A stretch of DNA of 64,000 bases from Atrina japonica (GCA_030159075.1 BROG01000049.1:437001-501000); one strand, 5' to 3'. Positions 1-12,712 are shown, counted from the first letter of the stretch. Translations and numbers: made by a program. The notes: generated by a model not told the origin, from the letters alone.

Positions 1-430
1 GGAATATAACTTCCCAGCATAATACTGTCAATAAAGCCCACACCTTAAATTGAATGGGGAAAAAGGATTGGGGGAAATATTTAACATGAACACACTGATG
101 ACTAGAGATTCCGAACTGGTTCACCTGAAAATGATTTTAAATACAATATACATGCCTGTTAAGCACAAATTCTCTAACCCATGGTCAACGTGTCTAAATC
201 TAACAGGAAATGCCGAGCCGACATTAATATGTTACTACGGTTTCCGAATAAAACCAGAACCCGATGTATTTATTTTCCCATCTTGATAGATTAGACTAAT
301 ATCAACTAATATTTTCCCATAGGACTCAATCGCAACTCAAACTTCAAATCAATGTCAATACAATGTAAAAAGTGAATCTTGGTCAAATAAATACACTGTG
401 CTGAAACATCATCCGATTCAATTAACAAAC
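1..430. other. No recognised feature
   Basis: AT-rich unique-looking sequence. A 78-codon open frame at 50-286 (+) shows no recognisable domain and is probably chance. Confidence 0.5.
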
Positions 431-614
431 TACAGTAAAATGTGTTTATAAAGATCCTCATAAAGACACAACAAATCCAGTCTTTATAGGGAGGTGGTCT
501 TTAAACAGAGGTTGATTTGTACACAAATGGTACTATTTGGGACAGGAAAAAAATCTGCCTTCGTTACCAGGTGGTCTTTGTACACAGGTGGTCGCTAAAG
601 CAAGTTTTACTGTA
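431..614 (+). mobile_element. TA-flanked MITE, family M1 (pogo/Tc1-mariner-like ends)
   Basis: The element runs from TACAGTAAAA to GTTTTACTGTA, so its ends are inverted copies of CAGTRAAAC flanked by TA. The inner part carries the family core (GGAGGTGGTCTTT, TTGATTTGTACACAAATGGT, GGTGGTCGCTAAAGCA). Four more copies lie at 18920, 46196, 55836 and 63263. It has no coding capacity. TA duplication plus CAGTRAAAC ends suggests mobilisation by a pogo/Tc1-mariner-type transposase (inference). Confidence 0.75.
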
Positions 615-1370
615 TGCAATAGAAATATAGGTTGTTGTTTAATTTCCACTTCAAACTGCAATTTGTTTACACCCGTAAACACTATAATTTTTTCATAACT
701 ACAAATATCTAATTATGTTCTTTATCATCTTAAATTCATTTATCCATGGCAAAAAATAAGTCTGCGATTCATGAGTATCAGAGAGAAATACAGTGTAGTT
801 CAAAGTAATCGATATATTTTTTTTAAAATAAGGCTTAGTGAGATTTGTTTTTTTCTTGTTTTTTACGAGTGTGGTTATTTTAATAGAGGGCGAAGCCCTC
901 ATATATGTAGAGAAGCTCACATTTTTATTCCTACTACATCCGGGGACCCGTACTACTAATCAAAAAAAATTCTGCTCACATCGGGAAATTGCGCGAGGCA
1001 TAAACAAAATGTCGGAATTGCGAAGTCATTTCTTCAAAGCGCACTGCAAACGATTTAATAAAGTACTGTGCCAGCAAACGTTTTGCAGACTGAGATTAGG
1101 CCTAAACAACTAAGGGTGTACATTGAACCCGATCACAAAGCGCATCCATTATTCGGGTAATGTGAACTGCACGAAGTGATGGATACTCTGGGATAGAGTA
1201 AAGTATATAGCATAAAAACATAATGTTGCATTTAATTCATGACTTATAAATCATATATAGATTCTATTTAAGTTTCAACACCAAGGAAACAGTCAGCCAC
1301 TCAATATTTTGTTTAAAACAATTAGTGAATGACCGGGACAGTTAGGCCTACGTGATAAAAACACTGAACA

Positions 1371-1446
1371 TTAATCCCTTTCGGGATTTTGTTGTGTTGA
1401 GCACTCCCGACAAAGGGCAACGCGACAGATTCCCAAAAGGGATTAA
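1371..1446. repeat. Small foldback element
   Basis: The ends TTAATCCCTTT and AAAAGGGATTAA are near-perfect inverted repeats around a roughly 50-bp centre. It may be a tiny non-autonomous element. No second copy was noticed. Confidence 0.4.
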
Positions 1447-1786
1447 CTGAATATGTAAAACTGTTGACGCATGCTTTCGCCCTCTCCATAGGTTTACCTA
1501 TGTATTATTTATATTCACATGGATATCATTCAGATAAGGCGATCTTTGTGAGATATTAAGGAAAACCCACTCTCCAGTAATGCTGCGACACAAAGTAAAG
1601 GAAGACAACCAAGTTATTCAAGACTCGTTGAAGACATCCACCTTAGCTCCCATCCCACCCCCTAAAAATAATAACATGGCTATATATACCTAATAAAATG
1701 CAACAAGATAATTCAGTATGTTCTAAATACATTAATTTTGTCAAAACTTAGAACAGTCAACTTCTTCAAAGGACAGGAGACCATTC

Positions 1787-1872
1787 AGTAACGACAACTC
1801 TGCTTTATTATAATATTAAGTAACGACAACTCTGCTTTATTATAATATTACGTAACGACAACTCTGCTTTTT
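1787..1872 (+). repeat. Short tandem repeat, unit about 33 bp, ~2.5 copies
   Basis: The motif TAACGACAACTCTGCTTTAT recurs three times at roughly 33-bp spacing, separated by TATAATATTA. Confidence 0.7.
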
Positions 1873-2087
1873 CATAATAAGTACATTCTATATGTGAAAT
1901 ATTTATAATAGTTGGCCTGATAATTTGATCTGGCTGAGTCTCTAACAGACAAGTGTAGCACATCTTGTGAATATTGTACGCCGAATTTAGTAAATAAAAT
2001 TTGAATTAAACCGTATTGAAAATATGCTGGCAATGCAGAAAAAGTGTCAATCCAGCCATGTAAACAAGTTAATAATAAACGTCTGTC

Positions 2088-2091
<4 letters not shown>

Positions 2092-2161
<70 letters not shown>
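2092..2161. repeat. (TA)n microsatellite, ~35 repeats
   Basis: An uninterrupted TA run. Open frames across it (Tyr-Ile repeats) are artefacts. Confidence 0.98.
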
Positions 2162-2163
<2 letters not shown>

Positions 2164-4557
2164 AGACACTTATGCAAGTTAACATTTACTAATTTATACC
2201 AGCTAAATTAATTATTTATGTAAATTAGTTATGCCACCAATCAAGATAGACATCATTTCAACATTATTTACTGTGGAAACATTAAAAGCGCAAATTTGCT
2301 ATAATAATTTACCAGGACAACGTCAGAACAATGTGAAAGAGTCGTACAAATTTAAATACTTGAGGTACAGACCTTGAGTGCAATGATATCATTTGTCATT
2401 TTTGATATTAAGAATTGCTGGTTACCTTTTGTATAAAGTCTGGCAACACAACCAGTCGAGATGTAGTTATAAGAAAATCGTGAAGTTAAATCACAGACAC
2501 GTATAAATTCAATGACATAGAAGCGAATTAAACTTTCCAAGGACTAAAGGACTAAATTTTAACTTTGGTTTATATGGCTTCCACTTCTAATTTCTATTCT
2601 AACCCTGTGCATCCCGTCTGTGTACCTCCATGAATGATATACACATCATTCAGTATTCACCATGTTGTTGGTAGCCCGATGTCCAGGACCAGGCGCCACA
2701 AAATTCTATAAATACTCAAGTTCAACATTTAATTAATTATTTTTACGATATATTGTTTGATTATATATAATGTATTTTAAATAACACTTGAATAAGACTG
2801 ACAGGGAAACACATTGTTTTTTTTTTCTTCTTCTTCTTCTTTAATTTTTGAAATAACATAACATTGAGATTCTTTTATTAAAACATGGAACATAATGAAT
2901 TTACTGTTTTTGATGAAATCGGATCCTTAGAAAAAATCATCTTCGCTTTCTCGGTGACTTAATAATGGATCGAATACTACTTATGCAAATACATGAATGT
3001 CTATTTTGGACACCAGTTTTTGAAAAAATAATGTACTAAATATGTATGGTTGGGTAATGAGCGGGATGTACTGAGTTATGCCGAAATACAACCCGATTAT
3101 AAGTTACTTTTTTCGGGGAAGGGGGTTAAATCAGGCCAAGAAAGTATCATAAAATTGGGGCAGAATTTCGGCCTAGGATTGAGTAAGACTAACAACTAAT
3201 CATAGCGATACTTGTACGAAAGGCACACAGAGACCTCTGGCATATCAAAATAATTTACAAACGGAGAATTCAAGATATTTTATTTGAATTAGAGGTTCAA
3301 TTACTATCAAATCAAATGCAGTTGAATTGCACATTTAACAAAATACAACTGCTGAATCAAGATGCACATGACACGCGCTGACACGTGCTGCATGTATTGC
3401 TAATTAATTAATGGCTGATGCAGTACAAACCATCCGTTAGGCATACATGCTTATCTATATATAGTTTGTATGTATATAGTATGTATGTGTTTATGTAGGC
3501 AGGCAGGTAAATATAAAAAAAAAACCTACAATTACTATATACTGTTTAGTTTATTTAATACACATTTTTCCTCTTGCATTATGCCACACTAAACAATGTT
3601 TCGGCCATACCATAGCGGTCAGATTTCTAAGGTAAGGGGGAAGGAACCCTGGTCACAAATTACCAATTAAAGAAATTAAGTACCATCTAATCTCAAGTAT
3701 AGTCTCTGACTAGACGTTAACTAACACTAACTAGTGTGGGGTTCATTTTAACCTATCCTAAAGCGCGAAGCTTAACCATTCGATCACGTTCCCCCTTTAG
3801 TCTCGATCATTACAAAGTATCTATATGGATAAAGAATCGTGTTTTCTTTGACTCTCGCTTTGCATACATTTGAAGGATTGTTTTGTCATTGCAGTAAAAA
3901 TGATATGTAAACACTTATTTTTTTAAAAAAATATCCAAGTTTTTGAAATGATCAAATATGTTTTTTTATTTAAACACGACTTTCCTTATCGTTTTCGACC
4001 ATCTTAACTCATCAACCCATGGGAAACAATGGACTTGTTTTGGAAATCAAAGATTTAGGGAAGTCAAAATGTGTATTAACGATGAATGAGTTAATTTGAT
4101 AGCTGCTGACAATTAGACTGTATAAAATTATCCTGTCTTCAACTTCCACATACATTATCTAATAATCAATAACTCTATATCAACCTACAAATTATATTTA
4201 GTCACTCAAATGCTGAACTTTGCTCGAGTCTGTTCAGCTTATGATCATTTCATACACAAGGGCAAACTTCTCAAGTTTTTTGGGTGAAATTTTTCTACCG
4301 TTTGTTTTTTTATATCTACACGTGATACATCTGATATAATAATAAAACAAATTATTTCATAATTTACTTTCACTTGTAAATAACTTTTTAACGTTTCTTT
4401 GCATCTCAATACCCATAGGACCGATATGTTTTTCGAAATTGAATAAAACGTTTCAGTTCTTTACTCACGCTCTGTAAACGTATCAATTACGCAACAACAC
4501 CAGCTTGCGCAACATTATGGGTACAATATAATCCATATATCAACGAAAAATATCTAA

Positions 4558-4560
<3 letters not shown>
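2162..4560. other. No recognised feature
   Basis: AT-rich sequence with short homopolymers and TTC/TTCTT runs near 2821-2845. No exon, RNA gene or repeat family was recognised. Confidence 0.5.

Positions 4561-4638
<78 letters not shown>
4561..4638. repeat. (TC)n then (TG)4 microsatellite
   Basis: About 35 TC units followed by a short TG run at 4631-4638. Confidence 0.98.
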
Positions 4639-5519
4639 CAATGGTCTATTGCGTTTGAACTTTATGTACGCAGTATCATAAAGATCGCTTTTGCTACGTC
4701 CCGTAATCCTAAACCCACAGCAAAACCCCACAAGATGAAGCAGTAAATCAAAGTGTCTTCTATTAAACTCCTCGTGTGTCGTATCAGCATTTTTACAGCC
4801 TCAAGCATATAAAAATCAAAAGCATTGCCCATAAAAATTAAGAAGTACTCAATTTTTACCAGTCGCTTGTCTTTTAAATCACAGAATCAGCGATTAGAGC
4901 TGCATTTCTATACGGGTTTACTTTAATACGCAACTTTATACACATATTCTTGACTTAATGGCTATATAAAAGTCAGTGGCACACGAAGACAGAGTAAAAT
5001 ACGAGCTTCCGACTTCAAAGGGAACTCAATAATAGTTAAAGTGCTTGTTTAAACATATTTCAATACAAGTATTGATGACGATAAACATAGAATCAGGACT
5101 AAAACGGACACGAGTGTTTTCATACGGTTTTGAGCGACAATATAGCAATTTGTAAAAATAACAAACCGATCCGGAGTGTAACTGTCGGAGAAAATTAGGA
5201 CTAATTGAAACCGTATATGAAAATGAACTGCATTTCCTGTCGCGTAATGTTGTGTTGTTTTGATACAGAGAAGAAACGTAGAAAGTTGGCGACGACTCAT
5301 ACCATCCCCCACACACATTTATATACCGGATTAATGTTAAAAGACGCGAACCAATTTTAAAACAATTTTTAGTTAAAATGAACAGTAAGTACGACATTAA
5401 CAAAAGACACAAGGACGAAAATAATTATTTAACAAACAGTTAACAAAAAAAAAAACAACAACAAACAAACAAAAAAACAAAAACAAAAACGGGGCCTTAT
5501 AAGGAGCTTTCAATTAGCT

Positions 5520-5830
5520 GTGCATTTTCCAAAATTTTGTTTTTTTCCGTTTTTACTGCTTAGGTTGATATACAATAACAAAAAGATATATACAGAAGTA
5601 TAAAAATGTTTATGTAATTTGTGAAATTACTTGAAAACCCCAGGTTTGGCACTTTTTCACTTGCAATTGATTAACTAAACCTTACAATTTGTATAATTGT
5701 ATGCATACCACCATTGACCTGACCTTATAATCACAAAATATATAGGAATAATATATAAGATTGTTTTTATGCCTGTGAATAGCTCTTATTTGTACATTAT
5801 TGTACATCAAGTACTCAGTAGTGAAAGTGG
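5520..5830 (+). mobile_element. Foldback/MITE family M2 copy (degraded)
   Basis: Shares long interrupted similarity with 25985-26369 in the same orientation, and with 34980-35251 in reverse. Shared blocks include ACAATAACAAAAAG, CACTTGCAATTGATTAA, TGACCTGACCTTA-like sequence and TTGTACATCAAGTAC. The two ends of the shared region are loosely inverted copies of each other. No coding potential is seen. Confidence 0.6.
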
Positions 5831-6038
5831 AAAATCAAAAATAATTTTTGGTTGGTATAAACACAGCTAGTATCCTTTTAAATGAAGTTCAGTAAATTAA
5901 AAACAATATCAGGGCTGTAGAAATACACCCAAGTCGCCAAAATCATTATAAAAGGAAAGACAGGTAACATATTACTATTTAATAGATAAACAATTTGAAA
6001 TTGAAAACCACTGATCTACCTTTTGTCTTGGTATTTCA

Positions 6039-6146
6039 TGATGATGATGATGATGATTAATTGTAGTAGTAGTAGTAGTAGTAATAGTAGTAGTAGTTGT
6101 AGTAGTAATAGTAGTAGTAGTTGTAGTAGTAATAGTAGTAGTAGTT

Positions 6147-6200
<54 letters not shown>

Positions 6201-6551
6201 ATAGTAGTAGTAGTTGTAGTAGTAATAGTAGTAGTAGTTGTAGAAGTAGTAGAAGTAGTAGTAGTAGTAGTAGTAGTAATAGTAGTAGTAGTAGTAGTTG
6301 TAGTAGTAGTAGTAATAGTAGTAGTAATAGTAGTAGTAGTAATAGTAGTGGCAGTAGTAGTAGTAGTAGTAGTTGTAGTAGTAATAGTAGTAGTAGTTGT
6401 AGAAGTAGTAGAAGTAGTAGTAGTAGTAGTAGTAGTAATAGTAGTAGTAGTAGTAGTAATAGTAGTAGTAATAGTAGTAGTAGTAATAGTAGTGGAAGTA
6501 GTAATAGTAGTAGTAGTTGTAGTAGTAATAGTAGTAGTAGTTGTAGAAGTA

Positions 6552-6584
<33 letters not shown>

Positions 6585-6690
6585 ATAGTAGTAGTAGTAG
6601 TAGTTGTAGTAGTAGTAGTAATAGTAGTAGTAATAGTAGTAGTAGTAATAGTAGTGGAAGTAGTAGTAATAGCAGTAGTTATGATCTGTT
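6039..6690. repeat. Trinucleotide tract (TAG/TAA/TTG variants), ~650 bp
   Basis: Begins with ATG repeats, then TAG units interrupted regularly by TAA, TTG, GAA and GCA. Higher-order blocks (TAATAGTAGTAGTAGTTG) recur, suggesting expansion of longer units. Open frames on both strands (poly-Ser/Asn, poly-Thr, poly-Val) are consequences of the repeat and not genes. Confidence 0.95.
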
Positions 6691-7732
6691 GTTTGTGTAT
6701 CATCATCATCGCCGTCGTCGTCATCATTTTAAGTTTATGGCTAATTATCAATAAGATTAAACGATCACCTGTACTTATTGTTTTTCTTATCTATAAACTT
6801 ATACAAAACGAAACAATCATGATTTAAATTCTTAATTTATCGTTCGGATGGATGTAAATACAAAATTAACAAAATGACACACACATACAAACTGTAAATA
6901 CATATGTAGGCCTACTCTACCCATAATTATGTCTCCCAAACAAGGAGACATGTTGTGTTTGCTCTGTTTCTTATTATTTCATTTACTGTTCCTACCATCT
7001 CGCTGATCTTTTACTTAGATATTTTGTTCCCTTCACAGGTCATAGCTAGGGCTTTTGAATATTCAGTACATGTTTGATTCTTGTTTTAGATATAACAAAC
7101 ATTTAGATGAACACGATGAAAATCGACCTAGACGCTTTAACACATTGAGGGTTTGCTTTCTGCTGTGCATTTGATTGACGTTTTGAAATAGATATGTGAT
7201 GTTTTTGAGGTGAAATCAACATGTCTTTCTTCACTGGATTCAATTTCATTGTGCGGTTAATGATAATTAACTCGCTCTTAGGGATAATATTGATATGGTT
7301 GTATTTTTATCTGGTATCCAAAATAAATACTCACAGAATCAATAACAATTGATTTTGTTTCACTGACTGGTCAAATAATGTCGGATATAATTATATATCT
7401 CCAATTTGTTCTGAGCTAAAAACAAAAATACTAAAATTTCTTGATTGGATTTAATCATATTTTACCTTTTAATTTACCAAGGGTTTTCACCAAAAAAGTG
7501 AGACATCATGTTCTCACTTTAGGGCAAACCCCCATCACCCTGTAAACCAAAACGTGAGAACTTGTTAAGACTATTAAGACATATTTTTGAAAGACCATAA
7601 TGAGTAAATTTGTAGATGTAACTTAAATAATGTCCAGCAAATAATGACTTTGCCAAATTATTATCCCCACCAAAGCGTCCAACAAATAATGTCATTGTAG
7701 TAGAAAGAAAGAATTAAAGTCAGTTTTGCGAT
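6691..7732. other. No gene; one degraded foldback near 7473-7546
   Basis: AT-rich sequence. At 7473-7546 the ends TTTACCAAGGGTTTT and ACCCTGTAAA resemble the foldback family described at 12112. Confidence 0.45.
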
Positions 7733-9704
7733 CATACCCATACAATGGCAAGGAGTATGACGTCAATGTCGTGAACTTAGCCATACAATGACAGAGTATA
7801 TAACGTTAGTAGAGTGACCATAGTAATAAAAGCAGTGTACATAACGTCAATTACGTGATCTTAGTCATACAATGACAGGATGTGTAACGTATTACGTGAT
7901 CTTAATCATACAATGACAGGATGTGTAACGTATTACGTGATCTTAATCATACAATGACAGGATGTGTAACGTATTACGTGATCTTAATCATACAATGACA
8001 GGATGTGTAACGTATTACGTGATCTTAGTCATACAATGACAGGATGTGTAACGTATTACGTGACCTTAATCATACAATGACAGGATGTGTAACGTATTAC
8101 GTGATAGTAGTCATACAATGACACGGTGTATAACGTCAATAACGTGATTTTAGTCATACAATGACAGTCAGTTAAGTATAATGTCAGTTAAGTCATCACC
8201 ACAGTGTGAATAACGTGAAAAACGTGATCTTAGTCATACAATGACAGGGTATATAACGTCAATTATGTGATTTTATTCATACAATGAGAGTTTCATCACG
8301 TCAGTTAAGTGATCATAGCAATACAATGACAGTGTAGATAACGTCAATTACGTGATCTGGGTGATACAATGGTAGGGTGTAAAACGTCAATTAAATTATC
8401 TTAGTGTTACAATGACAGATTTTATAACGTCAATTACGAAATCTTAGTCACACAATGACAAGGTGTTTAACGTCAATTACAAAATCTTAGTCACACAATG
8501 ACAAGGTGTTTAACGTCAATTACGTGATCTTAGTTATTCAAGGACAACGTTTATAACGTCAATAACGTGATCTTAGTGTTACAATGGCAAGGTGTATAAC
8601 GTCAATTACATGAACTTAGTCATACAATGAAAGGGTTATAACGTCAATTACGAAGAACATAGTTATAGAATGACAGGGTGTATAACGTCAGTTAAATGAT
8701 CATAGCCATACAATGACAAGGTGTACAACGTCTATAACATGATCTTAGGCATACAATGACAAGGTGTATAACGTAAATTACGTGACCTAAGTCATACAAT
8801 GAAAGGGTGTATAACGTCAATTGTGTGATCGTAGTCATAGCATGACAAGGTGTATAACGTAAATTACGTGATCTTAGTCATACAATTACAGTGTTTAAAA
8901 CGTCGATTAAGTGACCAATGTCATAAAAGACAGTGTATTTAACGTCACATACGTATTCAAGTAGATACAATGACAAGGTATATAACGTCAATTACGTATA
9001 CGTGATAACATGATGATAGCCATTTAAAGACGTATAACATCAATTTACTTAGTCATAGTCATACAAAGACAGGATATATAACGTCAATTGTGGGCCAAAA
9101 GCCTTTCAGTGACAGGGTATATAGCGTCTATAACGTGATCATAGTCATACAATGATGTCAATTACGTGATAATAGCAATACAAAGACAAGGTGCATAACG
9201 TCAATTACGTTATAACATTCATAAAACGACTAATATATAACGTCAATTATGGGCCAATAGCCTTTCCGTGAAATGGTATATAACGTCAATAACGTGATCA
9301 AAGTCATACAATGATAATAGCAATACAAAGACAAGGTGTATAACGTCAATTACGTTATAACATTCATACAAACGACAGGATATATAACGTCAATCATGGG
9401 CCAAAAGCCTTTCAGAGAAAGGGTGTATAACGTCAATAACGTGATCAAAGTCATATAATGACGTCAATTACGTGATAATAGCCATACAACGACAACGTGT
9501 TTAACGTCAATTACGTTATCACATTTATACAACGACAGGATATATAACGTCAATGATGGGCCAATAGCATTTCAGTGAAAGGGTTTATAACGTCAATAGC
9601 GTGATCAAAGATATATAATGAAACTGATTATAGCAACAACATGGTAAGCATAATCTAGACCAAAACAAAATTATCTAACGTCAGTTACGATAACGTAGTT
9701 ATAA
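7733..9704 (+). repeat. Minisatellite, 41-46-bp units with CRE-like motifs, ~2 kb
   Basis: Each unit has the form TAACGTCAATTACGTGATCTTAGTCATACAATGACAGGGTG, in two lines: TAACGTCAATTACGTGAT and CTTAGTCATACAATGACAGG. A homogeneous sub-array at about 7868-8120 has at least six units of exactly 41 bp, with a TAACGTATTACGTGAT variant. The outer units are more divergent, with insertions such as TGGGCCAAAAGCCTTTCAGT recurring four times between 9080 and 9570. There is no coding capacity. Confidence 0.9.
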
Positions 9705-10545
9705 AGAAGTTTCCGTGGCAGGATGCACGTGTTAATAGCACCCATCTCCTTTCAGTAGAAGTTCGAACACGATTATATCATGATAAATAAGAAATTTATT
9801 GTATTTTGATTTTTTAAAGAAAATTCAATATTTGGGCAAATAAAAATTAACACGTCTTTAGTGCGTCCCTTCCTGGGTATATTGTAACTAGGTTTTCTAC
9901 ACACCTTCCCCCCCCCCCCCCCCAATCTAAAACTGGCCGCCACGATATAAAATGAAATGTTGACTGTGGCTTAAAACAACATTCAAATTTAAATTAAAAA
10001 ATAATTGTCCGCCACGAGTCATTGTCAAATTTTTTTATTGTGTAAAATGTTCAGAAAATTCCGTAACATTTTATAAATTCTTATTTTTTGAGACTGTACC
10101 GAATTTTAACAAAATAGCATGAAAAATAAGAAACTACATGAATTTTGATTCTTTTTTTCTAAGATATGTCATATTTGAGCAAAACATTTATTTTTCTAGT
10201 TCAACATGGTTCAATGTCAAAATCGTTATATTGGTATATCATCAACATTATTGAATGAATAAAAAACAACAGCGCTGACCCTTGAAGTTTTTCGGACAGA
10301 TGCTGGGGTTTAGCTAGGTCAATGTTAAGAATCAGCCAGTAAAGGGAGTTTGGATGGATGCCCCACCCCTCAAGATTTTTATTACTAGATGCAAAATGGT
10401 GCGTTCTGAAGGCCTAACATTGGTTTGAAAAGCAAAATAGTAAGACCGCATTTTGTTCATTTTTATTGAGAAAAATCAGAAGTATAGATAATATAATATC
10501 GTTTTCTATTTTGCAAGGTTTTAATTCTTTGTTTTTACTCGTTTG

Positions 10546-10577
<32 letters not shown>

Positions 10578-11439
10578 TTGATGCGATGTGCTTATAATAA
10601 TAAATCATGTTTTCTTTAATACGATTAAAATCTGCCCGACACTATATATAATTGAAAAAAATAAGATATGTATGTTACATGGGACATACGTATTCTAATT
10701 AATTATTCTAATAAAATATTTAGTCAATGGACTTCGATCAATTTTATCCATTTCTCTTTTTTATTTAATTTTGTTGTTGTTTTATTTTACTTTCCCCCTT
10801 TGCTTTAGTTTTTTTTTTTTTGGGGGGGGGGGGCGTTTTGTTTTCGTAAGTTTTGTCATTTTAATTTTGTAACCATGATAATTTTATTATATAATTCATT
10901 CAGTCATTGCAATGTTATTTATATAAACTTGCGCGGAAACAAGTTTGAAACCTAGACGTCAACAATTACGTTTAAAGTCGTACGATATGTTTCACTTCAA
11001 AACACGAAACTGTACCGAGTCTTTCCCATACTGTCTTAAGGTCAGTAAACTACAGGTGAACAGTCATTTGAAATATTAAGTCGTCTCTACGATGTCTTGG
11101 TTTGTCACAGGTGAGTGCAAACGCACAGCTAGTACGAAGATTGTGAGAATTTTAAAAGTGTATCCAGGTTTTTAAAGCGGATCATGGAATTGTTATGGTC
11201 TTAAATATGCTATGTACGATTATAAATTCTAAATAAATATAAAAATATATAAATAAACAAATAAGTGGATTTATTTGTTTGGTTCTTTATTTTTACAAAC
11301 CTCAAATATTTATCACTTATACGGCGTTGTCATTAGAGTTAGATGAAGTGCCGCACATTTTGACCTGTACTTATTAACCAGAAGCCACTGGTATGTATTT
11401 TGAATTTTGAATACTTTTACACAATTTTTTGAGTTACTA
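9705..11439. other. Mostly no recognised feature; homopolymers and a TTA tract
   Basis: Contains a C run at 9908-9924, a short ATT repeat at 10548-10577 and a T-then-G homopolymer pair at 10809-10833. The weak promoter-like stretch at 10918-11110 is listed separately. Confidence 0.5.
10918..11110 (+). other. Possible TATA promoter and short first exon (weak)
   Basis: A TATA-like TTATATAAAC at about 10919-10928 is followed by a less AT-rich leader, then an ATG at 11092 in the short frame ATGTCTTGGTTTGTCACAG, directly before a strong donor GTGAGT at 11111. The frame would give only MSWFVT plus one base before splicing. No downstream exon was found. It would be antisense to the Hox2 intron. Chance association is quite possible. 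Confidence 0.15.
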
Positions 11440-11648
11440 GTATATGGTGGCGCGTAGTGCTGGAGGAGAGAATCCGGTTATACTGTCCCCAGGAAGAAAC
11501 CACTCTCCTTCCGCAAGTAAACTGGAAAAATTTCTCACAAAATCAGCATAGGTTCCAGTGGAACGTCAACCCGCGGTGACTGGAGGTGAAATATCCTGTG
11601 GTTTAAAACGCGATGCTCCAACAACACAGCCCCCGAGGCCCCGATATT
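11440..11648 (-). mobile_element. tRNA-derived SINE, family S2
   Basis: On the minus strand it shows a degraded tRNA-like head, the block GAGAAATTTTTCCAGTTTACTTGCGGAAGG (given in parts: GAGAAATTTTTCC, AGTTTACTTGCGGAAGG), and an end resembling CCGGATTCTCTCCTCCA. The same order of blocks recurs at 14650, 24284, 26695, 46498, 52066, 54228, 55211 and 56148. Confidence 0.7.
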
Positions 11649-11785
11649 GGTGCATTGTAGAATTTGATTGAAAAATAACTAAATGATAGATACACATTTC
11701 AACTGCAGTGCGGAACCGACAGTTGTTTTAAATACATTGTGAGTGTCATCAAGTATACTGACGATGCCGACAAGAACGACGATCG

Positions 11786-11995
11786 ATGATGATGATGACG
11801 ATGGTGATGACGAAGATATTGATGATGATGATGATGATGATGGCGGTGACGACGATGATATTGACGATGATTTGATTATATTGATGATAATGATGATGGT
11901 AGTGGTGGTGGTGATGATGATGATGATGATGAAAATGATGATGATGATGAATATGATGATATTGATGATGATGATGATGATGTTGTTGATATCTA
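11786..11995. repeat. (GAT)n-rich trinucleotide tract
   Basis: Imperfect GAT/GAC/GGT repeats over ~210 bp. Asp-rich, Met-rich and His-rich open frames here are artefacts. Confidence 0.95.
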
Positions 11996-12111
11996 ATCTG
12001 GACATAATCATTCATTACTTTTTAATATTATACATCTTAAAGTACTCAGTTTCCAGGCATTTACAGGAAGAAAACATCCATGGGTTTGTCATATTACAAC
12101 TCCTTTTTTTG

Positions 12112-12182
12112 TTTACCAAGGGTTTTTTCCTAAAAGTGAAAAATGTATCATATTCCCACTTTTTGTATAAAACCCCTGGTCA
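12112..12182. repeat. Small foldback element, TTTACCA-ended family
   Basis: The ends TTTACCAAGGGTTTTT and AAAACCCCTGGTCAA are inverted repeats, with AAAAGTGAAAA and CCCACTTTTTG forming an inner pair. Related ends occur at 7473-7546, 15849-15884 and 16238-16260, so it is a dispersed family. Confidence 0.55.
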
Positions 12183-12632
12183 ATCAAAAAGTGATGCTTG
12201 ATTTAATAACTTTTAATTTGACAACGGCATTTGTAAAATAATTGAAGACAAAATTTGATATCGTGTTATTTGATCACTCCAAATAATTACCGCTCCCTGC
12301 TTACTCGGAAGCGTATACTAGATAAGTATGTTTCTCTCTTATTCAAACTCAACAACATCAAGTTAATCATCGGGTCAAACCTTGCCTATATTGATGACAA
12401 GTCCCATCTGCTTAACTTGAACCATTTTAATGAAACATTAAACATGTTTACAATAATGGGCGGATCTAACGTCGGGAGGTGATAAGGTCATCTGATCTAC
12501 ATATTAACCGTGGAGTTAAAAGAACCACCGAAATACTAAAAACAATATTGCACGTATGATCGTGAGTAAGATAAATAAAGGAACTGAATACATTAGAACT
12601 ATAAACTTGACATATTTTCGCATTAAATATTA

Positions 12633-12633
<1 letters not shown>

Positions 12634-12711
<78 letters not shown>
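12634..12711. repeat. (TA)n microsatellite
   Basis: About 39 uninterrupted TA units. Confidence 0.98.

Positions 12712-12712
<1 letters not shown>

Larger units (their letters stand above)
615..2091. other. Mostly no recognised feature; small hairpins
   Basis: It contains a perfect short hairpin GAGGGCGAAGCCCTC at 886-900, the foldback at 1371-1446 (listed separately) and three near-copies of GTAACGACAACTCTGCTTTA at about 1790-1872, a short tandem repeat with a unit of about 33 bp. The open frames are not convincing. Confidence 0.5.

Noticed and set aside
5975..6827. Long open frames (poly-Thr, poly-Ser/Asn, poly-Val) on both strands
   Set aside because: They arise entirely from the TAG/TAA triplet repeat.
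7733..9704. CRISPR-like repeat-spacer array
   Set aside because: The units are continuous diverged tandem repeats without unique spacers, in animal DNA.
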